Source: Paenibacillus sabuli
GTDB lineage: Bacteria > Bacillota > Bacilli > Paenibacillales > Paenibacillaceae
Assembly (NCBI RefSeq): GCF_014705605.1
Contig: NZ_JACXIZ010000050.1
Location: 1-33,567, forward strand
DNA length: 33,567 nucleotides
Direction: 5' to 3'
Shown here: positions 7,930 to 16,128 of the stretch, piece after piece
How positions within the stretch are numbered: the stretch's first letter is position 1
Layout: every line of letters starts with the position of its first letter
The notes under the pieces: model-generated
Told to the model about the DNA's origin: nothing
The model's input: only the letters and a program-made list of their open reading frames with translations
Database searches by the model: none
Program-made: the position numbers and the translations under genes

Positions 7930-9174
7930 TCACACCACCAGCACCCCCTTCTTGGCGGCCACGCCGATCGTCGCCCGCACGCCGGAGCGGAACTCCAGGT
8001 AATCCTGCTCCATGCCGTCACTGAAGATGACGCCGTCCTCCGGCATCTGCGAGACGAGCTGGAGCGTCTCGCCGCGCGCGATGCGTCCGTATACTAGATC
8101 CGCGCCTGTCGTCCGGCTCGGGAAGGGCTCGCGCACCGTGAAGCGCAGCGAGTCGCTCTCCCAGGCGAACACGCCTGCCCCCGGCTCAGCGCGGTCCGAA
8201 GCTGCAGGCGCTCCACTTACCGTGCCAGCCGGCACCATCTGCTCCGACTGCTCCGAGCCTGCTCTCGCCGGCGGTTCCACGCCTTCTCGTACTACCCGCG
8301 CCTCGCCTTCATTCGCCGCGGCAGGGCCACGCCTTGCTGCTTCCGCTGCCGCGTTCGCCGCAGCCGCGCCGCGCCTTGCAGCGCCCGCAACCGCTTCACC
8401 CGCAGCTACACGCGCCGCTGCTCCTGCACGCGCCGCTGCTCCTGCACGCGCCGCTGCTGCCGCCGGCGTGCCGGCCACAGTCCGCTCCCTCGACAGCATT
8501 CCTGTCTGGCGGGCGATGCCGGCCGCACCGGCCAGGACGCTCTTCAGCCAGCCGGTCGAGCCCATGCCCGTCGAGACGATGACGCCGCTGGAGGACTGCC
8601 GCTCCTCCAGGCCGCCGGCCGCGATCCGGTAGCGAGCCGACACATGGGTCCTGCGCCCGATGAAGAGATCATTGACGGCATACAAGAGCTGGCCGTCGCT
8701 CAGTTCCGCCTGCGCCAGCGTTACCTCCCGCACCGGGCGTCGTCCGGCCACAGCCTCGGGGACCACACTCCCCAGATCGCTTACCCCAAAGGGCAGCAGC
8801 ACGCCATCCCAGCGGGCCGGGTCCGGATTGACCCCGATCAGCCGCTGGCCGTCGAGATACTTGAGCGTATTCGCCGCCAGACCGTCCGGCCCGAGCGCCA
8901 CGACTGTATCCGCCGGGCCGAACAGATAGTTCGGCACATGCTCGCGGTCCAGCACCTGCACCCGTCCCATTCCGCTCAGCGCCTGCTTCGCCCGGATCAG
9001 CGCCTCCCGATACACTTCGTCTTCTTCCCGGTAATCGGAGAAATCCTCGCCCATTGATTCAATGACGAATTCTGCCTGCCGCACCGTATTGTAGCGAACG
9101 ACTAGCTCCTCCAGCCGCGTGCGGCGCTTGATCAGCACCAGCTTCGCATCGCGCTGCGCTCCCATTGCATTCAC
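7930..9174 (-). CDS. NAD-kinase-like protein with alanine-rich insertion
   Basis: 414 residues. The catalytic scaffold resembles ATP-NAD kinases: VVALGPDGLAANTLKYL (about 91-107) stands at the GGDGT site, YAVNDLFIG (165-173) at the NE/D motif and IVSTGMGSTGWL (199-210) at the substrate-binding loop. The first Gly of GGDG is Pro-shifted (GPDG), so phosphorylation of NAD should not be assumed. Residues about 232-332 are an Ala/Arg/Gly/Glu low-complexity insertion, followed by a normal beta-rich end. The start is either GTG at 9174 or ATG at 9165; AAGGGAAGG sits one or ten bases before them, which favours 9165. It follows the SPFH gene by about 100 bases and is probably co-transcribed with it. 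Confidence 0.7.
   Translation of the reverse strand: MNAMGAQRDAKLVLIKRRTRLEELVVRYNTVRQAEFVIESMGEDFSDYREEDEVYREALIRAKQALSGMGRVQVLDREHVPNYLFGPADTVVALGPDGLAANTLKYLDGQRLIGVNPDPARWDGVLLPFGVSDLGSVVPEAVAGRRPVREVTLAQAELSDGQLLYAVNDLFIGRRTHVSARYRIAAGGLEERQSSSGVIVSTGMGSTGWLKSVLAGAAGIARQTGMLSRERTVAGTPAAAAARAGAAARAGAAARVAAGEAVAGAARRGAAAANAAAEAARRGPAAANEGEARVVREGVEPPARAGSEQSEQMVPAGTVSGAPAASDRAEPGAGVFAWESDSLRFTVREPFPSRTTGADLVYGRIARGETLQLVSQMPEDGVIFSDGMEQDYLEFRSGVRATIGVAAKKGVLVV
8411..8461. repeat. 18-bp in-frame tandem repeat inside the NAD-kinase-like gene
   Basis: Two exact copies of cgcgccgctgctcctgca (8411-8428, 8429-8446) and most of a third encode repeated Ala-Arg-Ala-Gly-Ala-Ala. The unit is a multiple of three, so copy-number change keeps the frame. 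Confidence 0.9.
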
Positions 9175-9276
9175 GCCTTCCCTTTATATTAAGCGGCTCT
9201 CCGGTCGCGTCAAGCTCGACTTGCCGCCTCCATACTACGCTGCCCCTGCCCCTACCCTTGACTTGTTGCCGCAAGC

Positions 9277-10320
9277 CTATCGCTTGCGACGCTCCGTTAC
9301 CTGTGCTGCTTCGCCCTGCAGCAATCCCTGTAACAAGTCCGGCGAGATGTTGAGCTGCCCGATCTTGTCCGCCTGTCCGGCCAGCTCCTCGAACGCCGCC
9401 GCGATTAGCTGATTCGGATTCATGCCCGACCGGGTCAAGGCTTGCAGCACCTGCTGATCTGCTCCGCCCAGCGCGCCCATGACAGCCGACAGCTCATAAG
9501 CGCGAGCGTCCGCCTCCACTCTCCGGTTATCCGCCGAACGTCTGAGCATCGTCTCGCGCTCCTCCTCGTACGCGGTATCAAAGTGCAACTGCTCCTGCTG
9601 CATTTCGTTCTTTTTCTGCTGCACGAGGCGGTCGGCGGCCAACTGGCTTTCACGGATTTGCTTCTTCTTCGCCTCTATAGCGATCTCCGTGCCCAGCTCA
9701 TTCTCGCGCACGATCCGCTCCTGCTCGATCGAAGCATTGCGCCGTTCATACAGCGCCTCGTCGGCTTCGCGGAGGATCTGCTCGCGCGTCTGCGCCTCCA
9801 GCGCCCGCATCGTCTCCTTGCTCGGCAGCACGGCCAGGATCGAAGCGCCGATCGCTTCAAGGCCGAGCTTCTTCAGCTCGGGGCTGTCGGCGAGCGCCTC
9901 GCCGAGCGCCGCCGCCAGGCGATCGCCCGCCTGGATCGCTTCGCGCAGCGGCATGGCCTCCAGATGCCGTTTCACCAGTACCTTGGCCAGCCCGATGACG
10001 CGCTGCCCGAGCTTGCCCGGATCATCCGACAGGTATGCCTTTTTACGCAGATTGTACGTGTAGTCCAGCATCCGCGACATCTGATGAAAATCCGCGATCC
10101 GGTACGTCAGCTGGCCCTGTACGGTGACGCTCTGGAAGTCGCGTGTTACCTCCTCGAACATGAACGGCGCATCGACCGAGGAGACCGGTATGACAATTGC
10201 CGACGTCACCGGCGCGTAGTAAAAAAACGAGAGTCCGACGCCTTCCCTTACCACCCGACCGCTGCGCATTTTCATGACATATTCGCTCGGTTGAAACTTG
10301 ACGAATTTGATGCCAAACAT
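9277..10320 (-). CDS. SPFH/band-7 domain protein
   Basis: 347 residues. The N-terminal half (about 1-170) has the SPFH fold pattern: a FGIKFVKFQPSEYVMKMRSG start, IPVSSVDAPFMFEEVTRDFQSVTVQGQLTYRI and VLVKRHLEAMPLREA. The C-terminal half is a long charged coiled coil (EAQTREQILREADEALYERRNASIEQERIVREN and on), then a short Gly/Gln tail. SPFH proteins form membrane-associated oligomeric scaffolds. There is no N-terminal transmembrane helix, so membrane contact would be peripheral. AAGGAGG is eight bases before the ATG at 10320 but only two before that at 10326, so the former is chosen. The NAD-kinase-like gene follows; the pairing suggests a shared, undefined function. Confidence 0.8.
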   Translation of the reverse strand: MFGIKFVKFQPSEYVMKMRSGRVVREGVGLSFFYYAPVTSAIVIPVSSVDAPFMFEEVTRDFQSVTVQGQLTYRIADFHQMSRMLDYTYNLRKKAYLSDDPGKLGQRVIGLAKVLVKRHLEAMPLREAIQAGDRLAAALGEALADSPELKKLGLEAIGASILAVLPSKETMRALEAQTREQILREADEALYERRNASIEQERIVRENELGTEIAIEAKKKQIRESQLAADRLVQQKKNEMQQEQLHFDTAYEEERETMLRRSADNRRVEADARAYELSAVMGALGGADQQVLQALTRSGMNPNQLIAAAFEELAGQADKIGQLNISPDLLQGLLQGEAAQVTERRKR

Positions 10321-10366
10321 GACCATCGCCTCCTTGGAAGAAATCGATTAAGATGAAGTTGGTCCT

Positions 10367-10464
10367 TCATGAACATTGAATCATGAAAATTAAACCATGA
10401 AGATTGAATCATAAAGATTGAATCATGAAGATTAAATCATGAAGATTAAATCATGAAGATGAAA
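10367..10464. repeat. 14-bp tandem repeats upstream of the SPFH gene
   Basis: Seven consecutive 14-base units of the form tcatgaagattRaa, each differing by one to three bases, directly precede the SPFH gene on its 5' side. They lie in its probable leader or promoter. Confidence 0.9.
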
Positions 10465-10560
10465 TAAAATTTTTACTTTTAATTTGATTTTATCAATTTG
10501 AATATATCAAAATAATAATATTAAAATATTGATTTCACAACCTCCAAATTCGTTCAAAAT
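10465..10560. other. AT-rich island
   Basis: A stretch of nearly pure A/T (for example around 10500-10540) in a GC-rich genome, between two divergent transcription units. It may hold the SPFH promoter, but I could not pick out a convincing -35/-10 pair. Confidence 0.5.
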
Positions 10561-10652
10561 CGCGATAATTCATGCTTGAACATGGTGAAAACCAGGTTTT
10601 TCTTCCGATTCCGCTATTTTCAGCCGATTCGCTGAATGTAGCTTGATTTTCA

Positions 10653-10681
10653 TTGTGCTGTGCACAGCGATTCAGTATAAT
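10653..10681 (+). promoter_or_regulatory. sigma-A-like promoter for the two-component/ABC locus
   Basis: TTGTGC (10653-10658), a 17-base spacer and a consensus TATAAT (10676-10681). It points toward the histidine kinase at 11177 and implies a leader of roughly 490 bases that would include the repeats and palindromes downstream. Confidence 0.5.
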
Positions 10682-10750
10682 GGGCGCAGCAAAGACAAGG
10701 ATAGGCAAAATTATATACTTTCTTTACTTTCAAGAAATGGCTTGAGCACG

Positions 10751-10857
10751 CTTGAATTCGTTTGAGTTACTTGAAATCGCTTGAGCATACTTGAACCCGT
10801 TTGAGTTACTTGAAATCGCTTGTTCATGCTTGTACCCGTTTGATTCGTTTGGACAAG
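10751..10857. repeat. 39-bp tandem repeats
   Basis: Units at 10751-10789 and 10790-10828 are nearly identical (shared cgtttgagttacttgaaatc); a third partial unit runs to about 10857. Within each unit a shorter cttga motif recurs every nine to eleven bases. Confidence 0.85.
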
Positions 10858-10881
10858 CTTGCGAACAATTGGGGACGCTTG

Positions 10882-11063
10882 AACTGCATTAATACAGTTA
10901 AAAATCGTCCATCCCCCGAATTTCGGCTCGCCAACTGTAAAAATACAGTTAAATCGGCAACTGGAGCTGACTTTTTCTGAAATGGATCAAATTCAACTGC
11001 ACTTTTGCAGTTGAGCACTTCTATTGATGTAGATTTATTAAAATAAACTGCACTTTTACAGTT
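10882..11063. promoter_or_regulatory. four phased 18-bp palindromes (AACTGyA...TrCAGTT)
   Basis: AACTGCATTAATACAGTT (10882-10899), AACTGTAAAAATACAGTT (10933-10950), AACTGCACTTTTGCAGTT (10995-11012) and AACTGCACTTTTACAGTT (11046-11063). All are exactly 18 bases with arms AACTGY/RCAGTT. Start-to-start distances are 51, 62 and 51 bases, close to whole helical turns. They lie 114-295 bases before the histidine kinase start. They may be an operator array for a dimeric regulator, RNA hairpins in the leader, or a dispersed palindromic repeat. Confidence 0.7.
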
Positions 11064-11176
11064 GGCGATGAGTTGGCATTGGATTCAACTCGATGGATTC
11101 AACTCAGTGGATTTGATTCACCTTTCACCTTTCACTTTTCACTTTTAACACTTCATCGCAAGGAGGCGACCCAGAC

Positions 11177-12976
11177 ATGCGGATGCGCATTCGGCTCAGT
11201 CTGTTCGTCAAAATGATGGGGGCGCTGCTGCTCATTCTGATTCCGCTGCTGGTGTTGTACAGCTACGCCAATCATGTCAGCGAGCAAGTCATCGACCAGG
11301 AAATCAAGGCAGCGAGCGAACACAAGCTGCGCCAATTCGCCAATCAGCTCGACAGCCAGGCCGAGCTGCTGTCCGGCATTTCAGTCACGCTGCTGCTCAA
11401 CCCGAGCGTCAAAATTTACGCTAACGCGCATGAATTCGAACGTCCGTACGAGCAGCTGCATGCCAAGCAAACCGTGCTGGAGCTGCTCAAGGTGTACAAC
11501 AGCTCCACCATCTGGAGCAACCAGATCTCGCTGTATGCGCGGCAGGCGCATGACGTCGTCTCCACGTCCATCCGGACGCAGTACGACGACGATTATTTGC
11601 AGGGCCACCTCGTCAAAAGCTGGCAGTACCGCGAGCAGCCCGCCGGCGGCATCGACGGCCGCAGCTTCGTCCGCTACGCGGTCGACGCCATGTTCGACAG
11701 TCAGGAGAATATTAATCTGGTCGCAGAGATCAGCTTCCCCGACGCCAACATCCGCAACATGCTGACGCAGTACAAGGAGGGCGGAAACGGCGACCCCTTC
11801 TACTACCATCCGATGCACGATTCGATTGTAAATGCTTCCGCAAATGCAGAGCTGATCCAGACGCTCACCGGCAGGCTCGATCGGCGCGCGCTGCCCGACA
11901 TCGGCACCGAGACGATGACGCTGCAGGGGCGGCAATATGTCGTGCAGTACGTCCGCTCCGAAGCGCTCGGCTGGCATCTGGTCGATTATTACCCGCTTCA
12001 GCATCTGCTGCAGCCGATCGAACGCAGCCGCAATCTGTACTATACGTTCTGGGCCGTGCTGCTGCTGGTCGCCATTGCCGCGGCGCTGCTGCTGTATCGC
12101 GAGGTGCAGCTGCCGATCCGGCGGCTCGTCAACGGCGTCCAGCGCGTCAAGAAGGGCTATTACGGAGAGCGCATCGTCGTCCGATCCGGCCATGAATTCG
12201 GCTTGCTCGTCGAACGATTCAACGAAATGACTGAGCAGATCCAGACCTTGATCGACTCGGTCTACAAGGAGCAGCTGCGCGCCCGCGACGCGACCTTCAA
12301 GCAGTTGCAGTCGCAAATCAACCCGCACTTCCTGTACAACTGCCTGTATGCCATCAAAAATATGGCCGAATACGGCGACGAGGAGGCCGCCGCGGCCATG
12401 GCGGTCCACCTCGGCGACTACTATCGCTATATCACGCGCGTGGACAATCCGATCGCACAGCTGCGCGAGGAGGCGGAGCTGCTGCGCAGTTATCTGGCGA
12501 TCCAGCAGCTCCGGATGAAGCGGCTGGAGGCCGAGATCGACATCCCCGAGGCCATGCTCCAGCTGGAGGTGCCGCGCCTGCTCATCCAGCCGATCGTCGA
12601 GAACGCCGTCCAGCACGGGCTCGAGCCCAAGGAAGGGCCCTGCCGCATCCGCATCACCGGCGAGCAGCGCCATGCGATATGGGCGATCGTCGTCGAGGAC
12701 AACGGCGTCGGCCTGACCTCCGGGCAGCTCGATGCGCTGCAGCGCGCGCTGCTGGAGAAGCGCAGCCCGGCCGAGCAGCCCGCCGGCACCGGCATGAAAA
12801 ACGTGCACGACCGGCTCGTCTACCGCTTCGGCCCGGAGGCCGGCCTCGTGCTGGCGCGACGCCGCGAGGGCCTGAGCGTGACCCTGCAATGGCCGGTGGG
12901 CAGCGATAGCCAAGCCGGACCCTTGCCGCTCTCTGGCGATAGCCGCGACGGGCCCTTGCCGGAGGGCGGCGCATGA
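11177..12976 (+). CDS. sensor histidine kinase, YesM family
   Basis: 599 residues. A transmembrane helix at about 11-31 and a second at about 290-310 bracket an extracytoplasmic sensor domain; a HAMP linker follows (LPIRRLVNGVQRVKKGYYGERI). The His_kinase domain has QINPHFLYN with the phosphoacceptor His at about residue 384, the N-box LIQPIVENAVQHGL, and G-boxes VEDNGVGL and GTGMKNVHDRL. YesM-type kinases control carbohydrate uptake through an AraC-type partner, which is the next gene. The last 30 residues repeat a Gly-Asp-Ser/Gly-Pro-Leu-Pro motif and are probably unstructured. AAGGAGG lies ten bases before the ATG. Confidence 0.92.
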   Translation: MRMRIRLSLFVKMMGALLLILIPLLVLYSYANHVSEQVIDQEIKAASEHKLRQFANQLDSQAELLSGISVTLLLNPSVKIYANAHEFERPYEQLHAKQTVLELLKVYNSSTIWSNQISLYARQAHDVVSTSIRTQYDDDYLQGHLVKSWQYREQPAGGIDGRSFVRYAVDAMFDSQENINLVAEISFPDANIRNMLTQYKEGGNGDPFYYHPMHDSIVNASANAELIQTLTGRLDRRALPDIGTETMTLQGRQYVVQYVRSEALGWHLVDYYPLQHLLQPIERSRNLYYTFWAVLLLVAIAAALLLYREVQLPIRRLVNGVQRVKKGYYGERIVVRSGHEFGLLVERFNEMTEQIQTLIDSVYKEQLRARDATFKQLQSQINPHFLYNCLYAIKNMAEYGDEEAAAAMAVHLGDYYRYITRVDNPIAQLREEAELLRSYLAIQQLRMKRLEAEIDIPEAMLQLEVPRLLIQPIVENAVQHGLEPKEGPCRIRITGEQRHAIWAIVVEDNGVGLTSGQLDALQRALLEKRSPAEQPAGTGMKNVHDRLVYRFGPEAGLVLARRREGLSVTLQWPVGSDSQAGPLPLSGDSRDGPLPEGGA

Positions 12977-13172
12977 GCCGGTGAGCAGCCTGCTCAGGAG
13001 GATCGGCACGCGCCGCGCCCGCAGGCGCAGGCCGCGACGGTCTCACCGGTCTCGAAGGACGGGGCCGATCGACTGGTCTGGCAGTCGCGAGAGCGCGGGC
13101 AAGCGACGACCCGCCGCACCAGCTCTGCAGGCGTGCCGCGAACGCCAGCTGACCAGAGCAGCACAGCCGGAC

Positions 13173-13234
13173 GGACATTCACACCATTACGCCTAATTCC
13201 GCCGGACATTCACACCATCACGCCTAATTTCGAC
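13173..13234. repeat. 31-bp tandem duplication in the kinase-regulator gap
   Basis: Two adjacent copies (13173-13203 and 13204-13234) share ggacattcacaccat and acgcctaatt. The second copy ends next to the ribosome binding site of the response regulator. The 272-base gap 12977-13248 otherwise shows no gene or clear terminator. Confidence 0.85.
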
Positions 13235-13248
13235 AGGAGGCCACCAAC

Positions 13249-15057
13249 ATGTATCACTTGCTGCTCGTCGACGACGAGCCCGCCGTCGCGGACAACCTCG
13301 CCGTCTCCATCGATTGGGAGGCGCTCGGCATCGCGGCCGTGCACAAGGCCTATTCCGGCACCGAGGCGCTGGCCGTGCTGGAGCGTGAAGCGATCGACAT
13401 CCTCGTCACCGACATCCGCATGCCGGGCATGAGCGGCCTGGAGCTGATCGCGCGCATCGGCCGGCGGCGCAAGCGGATCCGCTGCGTGCTGCTGACCGGC
13501 TATTCCGAATTCGATTACGCCAAGCAGGCGATCCGGCTGGGTACGGCAGATTACTTGCTCAAGCCGCTGCGCAACGACGACCTGGTCGCCACCGTGCGGC
13601 GCCAGATCGAGGCGCTGGACGCCGAGTGGTCGGACATCGCCTCGCGGGAGCGAGCCGAGCGCGTCAGACGGGACAGTCTGCCGCTGCTGCGCCGCGACGT
13701 GCTGCTCGGCTTGCTGAGCTCGCGCAACGTGCCGCACGAACGGCTGCGGGAGCGGCTGGAGGCGGCCGAGCTCGGGCTCGCCCCCGGCGAGGCGTGTACC
13801 TTGCTGCTCGTACGGGTCGAGGAAGGCTTTCGCAATTATGAATCGCTGCAGCACCCGCTGCTCGAATTCGGGCTGTGCAACATCGCCGAGGAGCTGTTCG
13901 CCGATTCCTTCCGCCTGCTGCACTGTCGCGACGAGCACGACTACCTCGTCTTCCTTCTCATGCCGCTGGACGGCGCTGAGCGAGCACCGGGCAGTGAAGC
14001 AGACGCGCGGGAGACTGAGGAGGGCGCACGCGATACCGAGGGGCGCGCGCCGAAGGCTGCAGCTGGCGCACGCGGCACCGATGCGCACACGCCGGACACG
14101 CAGTTCGCCGCCGGCACCGGCATGCAGGCCAATAGGCCAGGCGACAGCCCGGGCGGCGCGTCTGACAGCCGGCATCAGGCCCGGCTCGAGAATATCGCGG
14201 CCCAGCTCCAGGAGAGCGTACGCCAATATCTGAATGGCCGGATCTCCGTCGTCGTGAGCCGTCCCGGTCGATTTCCCGAGGAGCTGCACGCCCGCTATCA
14301 GTCGGCCATCGGACTGCTGCGGCGGCGCATCGGCAGTCAGACCGGCTTCTTCCTGACCGACAGCGGCGGCGAAGACCCGGCGCCCGGCGACGAGACGCTG
14401 CCCGTGCTGCACAGCCTGTACGAGCCGCCGAGCCTGCATCATCTGCTCGAGGCCGGGCGCTGGGACGAGGCGCTGCGCAAGCTGGAGGCCGCCTTCGCCG
14501 AGCTGCATGCGCGCAGCTACGTCTCGCAGGAGCATCTGCTCGAGGTCTACTATTACGTCTCGCACGCCTTGATCCAGCTCTCGCACAAGAACAACCGCCT
14601 GCTGCAGGATATCCTGCAGCGCGGCATGCCCGCCGCGGCCGGCACGCAGCCGTTCCAGTCGCTCGACCAGCTCCGCGCCTGGTGCCGCGCCGCGCTGGAG
14701 CGGGTGCGCGAGGATACGCGCAGCGAGGCCAGGGGCAGCCGGGCCGGCATCATACAGCGCGTGCAGGCGTTCGTCCTGCAAGGGCTCGAGCGGGAGCTGT
14801 CGCTGCAGACGATCGCCGATCACGTCTATCTCCATCCCGTCTATCTGTCCAAGGTGTACAAGCTGGAGACGGGCGAGAGCCTCTCCGACTACCTGCTGCG
14901 TCTGCGGATGGAGCGCGCCGCCGCGCTGCTCGGCGATCCGGCGCTGCGGATCCACGAGATCGCCGGGCGGCTTGATTACGCGACGCCGTCGTACTTCATC
15001 AAGGTGTTCAAAAAATACCACGGCCTGACGCCGCAGGAATTCCGCAACCGGGGGTGA
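13249..15057 (+). CDS. response regulator with AraC-type DNA-binding domain, YesN family
   Basis: 602 residues. Receiver domain at 1-125: acidic pair D8/D9, phosphoacceptor D55 (TDIRMPG), T83 and K105 (LLKPLRN). The C-terminal 100 residues form an AraC double helix-turn-helix (LSLQTIADHVYLHPVYLSKVYK and IHEIAGRLDYATPSYFIKVFKKYHGLTP). Between them lies a YesN-type middle region interrupted at about 243-306 by a hydrophilic low-complexity stretch rich in Ala, Gly, Arg, Glu and Thr. It is paired with the kinase upstream and presumably activates the sugar ABC genes downstream. AGGAGG precedes the ATG by eight bases. Confidence 0.92.
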   Translation: MYHLLLVDDEPAVADNLAVSIDWEALGIAAVHKAYSGTEALAVLEREAIDILVTDIRMPGMSGLELIARIGRRRKRIRCVLLTGYSEFDYAKQAIRLGTADYLLKPLRNDDLVATVRRQIEALDAEWSDIASRERAERVRRDSLPLLRRDVLLGLLSSRNVPHERLRERLEAAELGLAPGEACTLLLVRVEEGFRNYESLQHPLLEFGLCNIAEELFADSFRLLHCRDEHDYLVFLLMPLDGAERAPGSEADARETEEGARDTEGRAPKAAAGARGTDAHTPDTQFAAGTGMQANRPGDSPGGASDSRHQARLENIAAQLQESVRQYLNGRISVVVSRPGRFPEELHARYQSAIGLLRRRIGSQTGFFLTDSGGEDPAPGDETLPVLHSLYEPPSLHHLLEAGRWDEALRKLEAAFAELHARSYVSQEHLLEVYYYVSHALIQLSHKNNRLLQDILQRGMPAAAGTQPFQSLDQLRAWCRAALERVREDTRSEARGSRAGIIQRVQAFVLQGLERELSLQTIADHVYLHPVYLSKVYKLETGESLSDYLLRLRMERAAALLGDPALRIHEIAGRLDYATPSYFIKVFKKYHGLTPQEFRNRG

Positions 15058-15091
15058 GCGGCACCTTCGCAAGGCACCCGCGCGACCGTCA

Positions 15092-15107
15092 TTGCAAACG
15101 CTTAACA
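15092..15107 (+). promoter_or_regulatory. cre-like site (catabolite control)
   Basis: TTGCAAACGCTTAACA lies 80 bases before the first permease gene. It resembles the CcpA operator TGNAANCGNTTNCA but carries one extra base in the right arm. Catabolite repression of a sugar importer is expected in this group, so the site is plausible but unproven. Confidence 0.35.
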
Positions 15108-15186
15108 AAGTGCCACGAATGTTGCGATCTTCGCCTATCGCGTCCGCTGCCCGTTGGCTAGAATGGGAATCAGCGGGAGGGATACG

Positions 15187-16089
15187 ATGAAAAAACAATG
15201 GAATTGGAAGCGCAACTGGCCGCTTCATCTGATGCTGCTGCCCGCTGCGATCGTGCTCGCCGTCTTCCAGTACGCGCCGCTCGGCGGGCTCGTCATGGCG
15301 TTCCAGGACTTCAAGCCGTGGCTCGGCATTCGCGGATCGCCGTGGGTCGGCTGGATGCATTTCCGCGACCTGTTCACCTTCCAGGAGAGCGTGCAGGTGA
15401 TCTGGAACACCCTGATCATCTCGTCGCTCAAGATGGTGTTCCACCTGATCGTGCCGTTCGTGTTCGCGCTGCTGCTCAACGAGGTGCGCAAGCTGCTCTT
15501 CAAGCGCACCGTGCAGACGATCGTCTACCTGCCCCACTTCCTGTCGTGGGTCATCCTGGGCGGCATCTTCATCGACGTGCTGTCGATGGACGGCGGGATC
15601 GTCAATCGCGCGCTGGAGGCGGTCGGACTGCAGCCGATCTTCTTCCTCGGCGACGGCGACTGGTTCCGCTTCACGATCGTGGCGACGGACGTCTGGAAGG
15701 ACTTCGGCTTCGCGACGATCATCTTCCTGGCGGCGCTGGCCGGCATCAATCCGAGCCTGTACGAAGCCGCGCTGATCGACGGCGCGAACCGCTGGCAGCA
15801 GACGCTCAGCATCACCGTGCCGTCGCTTGTGCCGATCGCGATCGTCGTCGGGACCTTGTCGCTCGGCAGCATTCTCAATGCCGGCTTCGACCAGATCTTC
15901 AACCTGTACAATCCGCTCGTCTACGGCAAGGGCGACATCATCGACACCTACGTCTACCGGACGGCGCTGCTCAGCGGCAGCTTCAGTCTCGGCACCGCGG
16001 TCGGGCTGTTCAAGTCGGTCATCAGCTTCGTACTGATCGTCGTCGCCTACCGGCTCGCCTACGTGTTCGCAGGGTATCGCATTTTTTGA
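15187..16089 (+). CDS. carbohydrate ABC transporter permease, LplB type
   Basis: 300 residues with six membrane helices, beginning MKKQWNWKRNWPLHLMLLPAA. The EAA loop that contacts the ATPase is clear: YEAALIDGANRWQQTLSITVPSL. The typical CUT1 segment QYAPLGGLVMAFQDF after helix one identifies the LplB subfamily, which imports oligo- or polysaccharide fragments. GGGAGGG six bases before the ATG at 15187 decides this start over an in-frame one 33 bases upstream. It is the first of three importer genes downstream of the regulator. There is no ATPase gene, which is normal for this group, where a shared MsmX-type ATPase serves several importers. Confidence 0.9.
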   Translation: MKKQWNWKRNWPLHLMLLPAAIVLAVFQYAPLGGLVMAFQDFKPWLGIRGSPWVGWMHFRDLFTFQESVQVIWNTLIISSLKMVFHLIVPFVFALLLNEVRKLLFKRTVQTIVYLPHFLSWVILGGIFIDVLSMDGGIVNRALEAVGLQPIFFLGDGDWFRFTIVATDVWKDFGFATIIFLAALAGINPSLYEAALIDGANRWQQTLSITVPSLVPIAIVVGTLSLGSILNAGFDQIFNLYNPLVYGKGDIIDTYVYRTALLSGSFSLGTAVGLFKSVISFVLIVVAYRLAYVFAGYRIF

Positions 16090-16128
16090 CCCGAGCTGCG
16101 CGACGATCTACGAAAGGAGGCATCCGGC

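Noticed and set aside
10824-11018. 64-codon minus-strand frame over the palindromes
   Set aside because: Covers repeats and palindromes, no ribosome binding site, no homology recognised.
11381-13009. 542-codon minus-strand frame opposite the histidine kinase
   Set aside because: Antisense shadow; the kinase has all expected motifs.
13210-15537. 775-codon open frame on the minus strand opposite the response regulator
   Set aside because: It mirrors a well-supported AraC-type regulator and permease; composition is the His/Arg/Gln-rich shadow typical of GC-rich genes, with no domain and no ribosome binding site.
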